Source of the DNA: Panaeolus papilionaceus
Taxonomy: Eukaryota; Basidiomycota; Agaricomycetes; Agaricales
Assembly: GCA_015501605.1 (NCBI GenBank)
Contig: JADNRZ010000035.1
Coordinates: forward strand, 62,001 to 126,000
Length of the DNA: 64,000 nucleotides
Direction of reading: 5' to 3'
Shown here: positions 56,935 through 64,000 of the stretch, in pieces
Numbering within the stretch: position 1 is the stretch's first letter
Layout: each line of letters begins with the position of its first letter
The notes under the pieces: generated by a model
What the model was told of the DNA's origin: nothing
Databases searched by the model: none
The model's input: the letters and a program-made list of their open reading frames with translations, nothing else
Made by a program: the position numbers and the translations under genes

Positions 56935-57700
56935 CTAGACAGGACGATCCCAATCCAAACTTGCATTCTGCTGCCTCTCTGACCGGATCTTCTCCACATA
57001 GATAAATGTGCAAAATACCAAGTCGAGCATTTCCATCCCTGCGGGTGTTATCTCAAGATATGGAGGTGATCCAGGTCTTATACCTAGAAGACTGTGTTTC
57101 CTGGCGTGAAAGACGGCAATTAATTGCTTGTTCCTAGAGTTTAAATGGAGCTAGTGGGAAATTTCTGTATCAGCTAATCTTCGAAGCTCGGTTTATGGGC
57201 ACATGGCCACTGATCACGATGCGAACTTAAGCCCCAACTCACCTCTGAGCGCTTCTTTCCGAGTGTCCACACATACTCTTGCCCATCTGCACTGCGAAAT
57301 ATTCGGTCACTACCTCGACATCTCACGGATTAGAATGTTACTTTCCTCTTGCACAACTATGATGTTCGCACCTTCCAAGCTTCTCATTCTCACTGTCCGC
57401 CAATATTTCCGCAGCTGATGGGGAACCTTACTTGGAGAAAAACTCGTCTGCCTCGTATGTCACTTCATTGATTTTGAGAACATCCGCTCTCTTTCGATGA
57501 AACTCAAACTCGGCAAGTGAATGGTACTTTGGGAGATTTTGTTGAGAGTCGATTGTTGCGCGCTCTATTGTCAGCGAGTTTGAGCGCTTTGCTGATGTCG
57601 ATGTTTCTGTGAAGGTGACACGATAGACCGGGAGTTTTTCTTCAGTGAAGTAGATACCATCGTATGCAGACTCCCATTTCGATACGAGATAGAGGTTCAT
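56935..57700 (-). CDS. DUF6593-like protein, paralogue 2
   Basis: Tandem paralogue of the preceding gene. Three exons (57700-57432, 57309-57243, 57150-56935) give 183 aa. The text parallels paralogue 1 throughout: MNLYLVSKWESAYDGIYF, then EVTYEADEFF, RIFRSADGQEYVWTLGKK, FHARKHSLLGIRPGSPPYLEI and LDLVFCTFIYVEKIRSER. Splice phases and the 67-nt middle exon are conserved, while intron 1 is longer here (122 nt). Function unknown. The shared FHxxKxSLxGxRxGxPxYLEI motif is the best family signature. Confidence 0.75.
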
Positions 57701-58564
57701 GATGAGGGAGGGGTGATGATATGAGTCGCTGTGGCCGCCAATGAACGGTTTTATGTCGAACAGCACAGGGGTGTGAAATTGCCAATGATGTGTGTAGTCG
57801 TCAATGTCGTACAAACCTATAACAATTGAAAGGGACGCGGAAACGCTCGAGCCGGTTTGCTCAGTACCGACTCTGATTCTCTGCGCATGACAAATGTTTA
57901 TGGGTGCATTGAAATAATGGCATGAGACGCAAACGATACTTTTAAGGGAGCCTTAAAGCAGATGATGTGTCCGTCGTTTACCCATGCCAATTCTTCAACA
58001 CCGCTTGAACGTCATAATAAATGTATTGACGGGCATAATTAGGCCCCATTATCGTCGGCCCTTTTCATATAAGCCTTGCCGGCTGTGTAAATTAATTTTG
58101 AAAGTAACGAGTTTATGACAGGTCGTTAGCTTTCTCGAAGCTCAATTCATGGACTACCTGCCCAATAGTTCCGAGTTATAACCAAGGTCATAGAGCGTCT
58201 TGTCCCAGCCAAGTACCTTGGTGAAAGTCAGCCAAAACGGACAATGTGTGAAGGTCGGTCCTATATATGAACGACTGGCGTCGGCCGTTGACGCGAACCA
58301 TATAATTTTGGATCTTATTTTCCTTCCACGATTATTTAAATCGACGCCTCCTTCAATTCAAATGCAATAAATGGTAATCAGAAAAGAAAGAAATGACAGT
58401 CGTGAATCGTGATCATGAACGGAACCTGTGTATCCGGAACTGTAATAGCTTTCCAACCTAACAAGATCACACATGAGACGCACCAGTTGGGTTAGCTGTC
58501 TGTTTGTTACATAGGCGAATGATGAACACCGTAACTCGGCGGTAACTTCTCTACTATTCTGAAC
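57701..58564. other. Divergent promoter region
   Basis: Lies between the second DUF6593-like gene (leftward) and the J-protein gene (rightward). No coding sequence supported. Confidence 0.4.
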
Positions 58565-59418
58565 ATGCTTCCTGGGAAATTGGCAGGACCATCTACGCCT
58601 CTGAGGAGCCATGTATTGAGATGTAAAGGGTTCCGGTCAAGTATAAGGACATTCTCGAGGACATACAGCAGGAAGGAAGACGACCACTACCAAACACTCG
58701 GGGTACACCACACAGCGAGTAAATCTCAAATTAAGGTATGTGTATTGCAAGTTTTGTATGCACTGAACCAAAATCAATGTCATAAATATACTTTAGGCCC
58801 AATTTTATCGAGTAAGCCTGGTATTGGCAAAGAATAATTTGTGATGTTGATTACAGTAAGTTAGTTGAGCAAAGTACATCACCCAGATGTATCCCATAAC
58901 CCAGAATCCAAGGCCTTGTTTACCAAGGCAAGTGCAGCATACACAATACTAATAAACGATAGAGACAGGTATCCTTTCTTCGTTCCTTTTTTCTGGTCTC
59001 TGGGTGCTGACGACGAATCAGGCGTGCCTATGATCGTAGCTTGCTGCATAGATCACCACCACCGCAGACTGCAAGCAACCCATTTAACACAAGAGCCCCT
59101 CCAACACGACAAGCTCGCGCGGGATATGCATGGGAGACACGGTCCAGAGGTGCTGGTCGCCGACCCGCTGCAGACCTTGGTTATGCACCCAAGCCGGGTA
59201 AAAGCCCCTACACATCGTCTAGAGCCACACCTGGACACGGACGTCATTACGACCCGAGTCCATCCTCGCGGAGCCCTCTGTCGGGTGCACAACGGAGAAT
59301 GGAAGAAAATGACCGACAACTGGACAAGATCCGCAATGAGTCTATGGTTTTGAGAGCCGTTCAATTAGTAGGGTTTTTGGTACTAAGTATTGGTATGATT
59401 AAAGGCTTTGGTACATGA
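58565..59418 (+). CDS. Mitochondrial-type J-domain protein
   Basis: DnaJ-like cochaperone that would stimulate an Hsp70 ATPase. Four exons splice in phase; the second is only 15 nt (58797-58811, coding AQFYR) and restores the helix II text KAQFYRLSKVHHPDV. The third opens at 58865. The N-terminus is rich in Arg/Ser and lacks acidic residues, as in a mitochondrial presequence; the J domain spans about residues 38-100, with HPD intact. A Pro/Ser/Arg-rich linker follows, and near the end a hydrophobic segment (AVQLVGFLVLSIGMI) suggests membrane anchoring. No Gly/Phe or zinc-finger region is present, so it is a class III J-protein. Confidence 0.88.
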
Positions 59419-59878
59419 TATCTCCAATTGCATATTACATTTTCTTCTACACCGTCATGCTAAAGAATTTTTGTTGTGATCCACTGCTTTCTCCAAACAA
59501 TACTAACACTGCAACATTCGCTCTTAGTTGTCGTGATCTGCATTGACAGGCTTGGAAGTACAGTGGACTTCACTGAATCTACGATGGTGAAATAATCCAT
59601 CAGACACGCGTGCGTTCATGTTACCACTTTCTTTATTGGCCATTGCATTTACAACATTCATTTTCAGACCCTCTCGCATTCTCTCCCAATTGTTGTTGTC
59701 AAAGGATTGACGTCGGTCGTTCTGATGTTGCATACACCGTATCCCCCAAGACAAATGTCCGATATCCTCAACACGCCAATTTTTATAAGCGGTACGCTGG
59801 AACGAACCGGTGGTATAAATTCAAGGTGATACAACTCTGGAGGGTATATGGTTGCGGATATAACAACTCGGAAAGCAA
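59419..59878. other. Convergent 3' ends
   Basis: Nothing supported between the J-protein and the converging DJ-1 gene. Confidence 0.4.
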
Positions 59879-60798
59879 CTACTTGTACTTCCTAAGGGCT
59901 TTGAGAATCTCCTTTCCGAGCTTGTCGCCTGACGCAGGGTTTTGCCCTGTAACAAGTCGACCGTCGACGACAACCTTCTCCAGCCAGATACCGGCTTTCT
60001 CCATGGTTCCTCCATGATATGTGAGACGCTGCTCTAGCGAGAAGGGGATTTCCTAATCAGTAGGTCAATGGGTCAGCTCTTCACTTCAGAAGCAATATTT
60101 GCTGACATACCTTTGTCTTTCCATCAGCTTCTTCTTCAGCATCCGTAAGACCTGCAAAACGACGGCCCTTGATTATGTGGACTCCATTTGCATCAACAGC
60201 ACCGACGAAGGCACTATGGAGGATTTTGTCGTTAGCCCCGGGATCACCGATTGCGCGTCGTTTGAGAAGCAGACTTACGAAGGACCATGACAAATAGCAG
60301 ATACGACCTTGCCGGCTTGCCAGAACTCCGAGACCTTCTTCGCGTTGAGAGGGCTTGGAGCAAGGTCAAGCACTGGTCCGAGTCCGCCGACATAGAAGAT
60401 ACCATCGAAGTCCTTTGCTTTGATATCGGAGAGCTTTTTAGCGTTGGCGAAGAGGTTCTTTACTTTTTGGTTATTCAAGAAATTAGTGTTGTCATCTGGG
60501 TATGCCTGTCCAGAGGTGTCGAGTATCACTGCCTAAACGTCAACTAGGTGAACGTACCGTGACGCTGGAAAGGTCAACAGGGGGGTTAGGGCCTGTAAGC
60601 GAGGCGAAGGTGATCTGAACATGGGGCTCTAGGACATAATATGGACGGGCAGCCTCTGGAAGGTACCATCCCTGCGATATATTTTCAGCATGCTCCAAGG
60701 CATTGAAGGCAATAGTGTCTTACAGTGTTCTTTCCAGACAGCGTCACGTTGGCAGTTGTGAAGACGAAGACCAACTTGAGAACATTGTGAGGAAGCAT
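59879..60798 (-). CDS. DJ-1/PfpI family protein, Hsp31-like
   Basis: Class I glutamine amidotransferase-like protein of the DJ-1/PfpI superfamily, closest in layout to fungal Hsp31 (glyoxalase III or chaperone activity is known for that group). Five or so exons on the minus strand give about 235 aa. It opens MLPHNVLKLVFVFTTANVTL, continues with TGWYLPEAARPYYVL, DFDGIFYVGGLGPVLDLA, the nucleophile elbow VVSAICHGPSAFVGA with catalytic Cys and adjacent His, and a GRRFAGLTDAEEE segment typical of the Hsp31 clade. The end is ASGDKLGKEILKALRKYK. No signal peptide. Likely cytosolic stress protein. Confidence 0.9.
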
Positions 60799-62137
60799 GG
60801 TGTCTAGGAACTGGTAGAAAGTATCTAGAGGCTGCTGGGGATCAATTCTTGGTGGGGTGTGCTTTTATATCATGGAAGCACTTTTCACTCCGCCATCACC
60901 ATGAGCGTCTCACACCGTCAGCAGGTTCAGAGGTCGATGGATTCTGTTTGATAACAAACGTAAGTACCTTTCTAATTTTCTTGTGAACAACGGCTGCTAC
61001 GATTGATGCATTGACGGTTTATAACAGATTCTTTCCCTCAGGCATCACACCGTGCACAGCGCATTGTTTTTTCATGAGTCTTCTCAGTTACCAACTCCGA
61101 AGACGGTCTGGATTGACAGTCAGAAGTTCAGGCGCCACCCTCTCCCTATACCTCTTGGCAAATTCGGTTTCTCATTCTTCGCATCCGGATGACTGCGCAT
61201 GAATTGAAGGGAACAGGAACGGTAAATAAAAATAATAAAATAAAAAAACAAAGAGAGTGTAGAGCGATGTGGTGCAATTTACGCTTCCCCTGTTTATTAG
61301 AACCGTCTTGGCTCTGCCACACCTCGAGTTTCAGATACTTTCAACATGAAAGCTGACACCGAATTTATTGAGATGCAGCATGCGTTCATCCTCCCAGTTT
61401 TTAATTATCTATTTCCCTCAATCCCACCAGCCGACTCGGTGGCAAGCCAAGACTAATTCATCCAGACCTTTCAGGGCACAAGACCCAGCCCTCGTTTGAG
61501 TGCTCGGGAAAATACATCGATTTTTCTGATATTATTTGGATATTGTTTTGATACTGACAGTTCGTCAGCAGTTTGAGTTCAGAACCGATGTGAGAATTCA
61601 TCTACGCGTTTCAGGGACTTCCGGTGGTAGTTATCACCGCACATGGGATCCCAATGTGGCATCTCTCACCAATCGCGACGCCCCACCCAAGAGGAATAGG
61701 ATGGCATCTCCCTGAACCACGGATATTGGCTGGAATTTTGCTTGATAAGTGCCGTCCTGCGTCCTGTGATACAGAAGAAAAAAAGTGACGATATGATCCC
61801 TTTGACGGATAAAAATTTTCCGAAGGAATGGAGGCACCCTCGATTTACGTACCCATACACACCACGAAAACATGCGGGAAAAATGAAAATTTCTACCGTT
61901 CTTTATTCAATGGGATGGGTAAAAGTACGAGTGATATTCGAGGTTCAATGTAGCATGGGTGCCAGAGCCAACAAGCAGAGGTGTGGAAGGTCTTAGACTG
62001 ATTCTGGGGCTTAGTCTAGGGTTAGGTTTTCCACACCACAGGAGCTCCGAAAGGGATCCTTGCCTGCGTACTCCACGCATTGGCTTTCAGCGTCTAGACA
62101 GACTCACTACCCCGGTTCCCCATTTCATCATTCTATG
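60799..62137. other. Intergenic
   Basis: About 1.3 kb without a supported gene; promoter regions of the two flanking, divergently transcribed genes. Confidence 0.4.
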
Positions 62138-63042
62138 ATGAATAGTTCAGGAATACCTATAATTACTATTGATTTAGTAAGTAAAATCTACATAAAACAC
62201 CTTAATTTCATACGTCAACTTTACTTATTTCAGTGGGCTGTCTATCACCCTAACATGTATAGGTCCTGGATCGTTTAACGATTAAAGATGTCCTTCATGG
62301 CGTGCTTCATATGATCTTATTCCATAGGTTGTTTGGGAACATCAAGCCCACAACCTATGAAGTTCTTGATGTGACAATGGTGAGTGCTGTCGGGCCGCAT
62401 GGCTTCTATCATGTGTCTGTCTATCATACTGATCACTTTGGTAAACCGTTGTTGGTGGGTATAGCCAGGTGTAGGAGATGCTGAAATTGAGAAGTTGGTC
62501 GATGAAAAGGTTGAGGCTTTTCGTAGAGGTGTTGAAGGAGGTTCAAGTAAAAAGGGCCAGGTGAGCTTAGGATGGATGTCATTGATGGATTTGCCTCCCT
62601 AACTGAATGCTCTTATAGATCTTGATAACACTATCCGAACGCAAATCTGTGAAGAAATGGTTCTCTAATTTCGACGAAGATACCCCTTGGGAGAAGTGGT
62701 TAGGCCTCTCAGAGTTGCTTCCATCGATATATCTTGACTCATCCCTCATCATTGACATTCAGGATAATCAACGCGGAAGTCAGGCAGCCTAAAACCGATA
62801 AAGGTCTTTCCCTTCTACTTCGTTCAAATTTTAACTTTCTAAACAATTCATTTGGACCTCTAGACCGTTCAACGTTTAATTCCGCCCTTGCAGCTACACT
62901 TGCGACGGCACTACAAACTACCGTCAACTACACATCATCGGAGAAGGGCAGGGCGGTCGTACCAGCTATAACCGATGCTAATAAGATATCCCCCTTTCCC
63001 TACGAAATCATGGTACAAATTGGGAACGTCCAGGTCACTTGA
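62138..63042 (+). CDS. ATG101: ATG101, autophagy-initiation HORMA protein
   Basis: Subunit of the ULK1/Atg1-Atg13 autophagy-initiation complex in organisms that lack the budding-yeast Atg29-Atg31 module; it pairs with the Atg13 HORMA domain. Five exons join in phase: 62138-62176, 62263-62379, 62465-62560, 62619-62698, 62763-63042, giving 203 aa. The N-terminal strand and helix (IPIITIDLVLDRLTIKDVLH, then MILFHRLFGNI) and the KKWFSNFDEDTPWEKW segment, equivalent to the WF-finger-adjacent PWExW region of animal ATG101, identify it. It ends ISPFPYEIMVQIGNVQVT, matching the family C-terminus. A second ATG lies one codon upstream at 62135. Confidence 0.87.
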
Positions 63043-64000
63043 TAAACAACGAACGTTGGCTGAATGAAGTCTGCGATAGAGTTTGCCTCATTCCATGGAC
63101 CTTACCATCTCTCAACTCAAAATTAATATAATTCTGGCAGGAGACGCTGCTATCCATCTAGCTTTTGGATTCAAAGTATTGTGTAATGTATAGTGGATTT
63201 TGAGTGCTGCCGATAATTGTTTTGTAATATAGATTAGGTTCTTGGGACACTTGTACTAGACTTTGAATAAACCGTTTGCAGTTTCTGAGTTTCCTATCGC
63301 ATTTTAGCGCCACGAGTCTCTGCAGCGACCATAGCCTCAACTACAACTTGTTTCTCGATCTTAAGCAACGCAGCCGTACTTACTACGTACAAACACGGTA
63401 CTTACAATGGCCGTGCTCAAGATTATTGAGCACCAAGCCCCTATTTGTGCTTCCATTATGCTCAGCCCTAACCCTAACCAGAATATCATCATTGTTCTAG
63501 CATCCACAAGCCTGCCAGCGGTGTAAGGCTTTGTGGTGTTCTCTCGTTGACCCCCCGCTTGGAAATTGAAGCCTTCGTCTGTCTTCGTTCCACTCCCTCC
63601 AGACTCTGGTATGTAGGTAGAAACCAATATAAGATGAAACCGGAAATGTTTTCTTGTCTTGAATTCGGCGGGTCAATTAGAGTCACGTCTAACCACAACC
63701 AACATGTGAGACTTTCCCTTCGTTTCTGAATCAGAATTGACGAAATAAGTGCTGAAACGGTGACACAACAGATGAAAGTAGTTCTCATTTTTTTCTCAAT
63801 TGCAACTGTCTTGGACCGAATGTATCAAAAACGAAGCCTTATGTAGATGGTGATAGAGACGCAGACTAAGCATGAATGACGTGCCTCCGGTCAAAAATCT
63901 TCCCTTTTAGCCGGACCTTTCGAGCTCTATGATCAAAACGATTGATGAATAGAGTCTCCAAAAGGATGGTTGGGGGGTCATGGGGCCCATCTGGACCTAC
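63043..64000. other. Intergenic
   Basis: No coding sequence, RNA gene or repeat that I can support. Confidence 0.4.

Noticed and set aside
1..64000. CRISPR arrays, operons, riboswitches or bacterial promoters
   Set aside because: The window is eukaryotic nuclear DNA with spliced genes; no regularly spaced repeats of that type were seen.

Overview
The window is nuclear DNA from a filamentous basidiomycete, most likely an agaricomycete mushroom. Genes carry many short introns (about 50-60 nt, GT...AG, with CTAAC-like branch sites), TATA boxes lie shortly before secreted-protein genes, and the gene set fits this group: two GH12 glucanases, a heme-thiolate peroxygenase, an intersectin-like endocytic scaffold, leucine-rich F-box proteins, and paired proteins resembling DUF6593. 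All gene models were built by hand from splice signals, reading phase and protein-family continuity. No database search was possible.

Layout. 0-4.8 kb is gene-poor, with one tentative exon pair. 4.8-8.4 kb holds a secreted GH12 glucanase and a multi-pass M50B-like metalloprotease. 9.0-16.3 kb holds three relatives of an unrecognised two-domain protein family: a truncated pseudogene, a minus-strand gene and a plus-strand gene, with a probable MITE between the last two. 16.5-20.3 kb is housekeeping: ALG2 mannosyltransferase, an inverted pair of identical intron-containing tRNA-Gln genes, and PER1 for GPI-lipid remodelling. A second GH12 paralogue follows at 21.0 kb. A 7 kb minus-strand gene (22.8-30.0 kb) encodes an EH / proline-rich / WH2 / SH3-SH3 / DH-PH scaffold. 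Then come an F-box protein (31 kb), the Paf1-complex subunit CDC73 (35 kb) and an inositol polyphosphate multikinase (40.4-41.6 kb).

The most distinctive region is 41.8-49.1 kb. Three minus-strand paralogues encode secreted proteins that begin MQLTA, carry a run of spaced AR[D/E] motifs after the signal peptide, and then diverge completely. All three share the same 5' architecture: a TATA box, about 22-27 nt, a 17-nt identical leader element, a 57-58 nt 5'UTR intron, and a second conserved block at the start of the next exon. I recognise no described family here and regard it as the best candidate for something new.

50.6-63 kb holds a short-chain dehydrogenase, a secreted unspecific peroxygenase, an orphan coding fragment, two DUF6593-like paralogues, a mitochondrial-type J-protein, a DJ-1/PfpI (Hsp31-like) protein and the autophagy-initiation subunit ATG101. 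The last kilobase shows nothing I can support.
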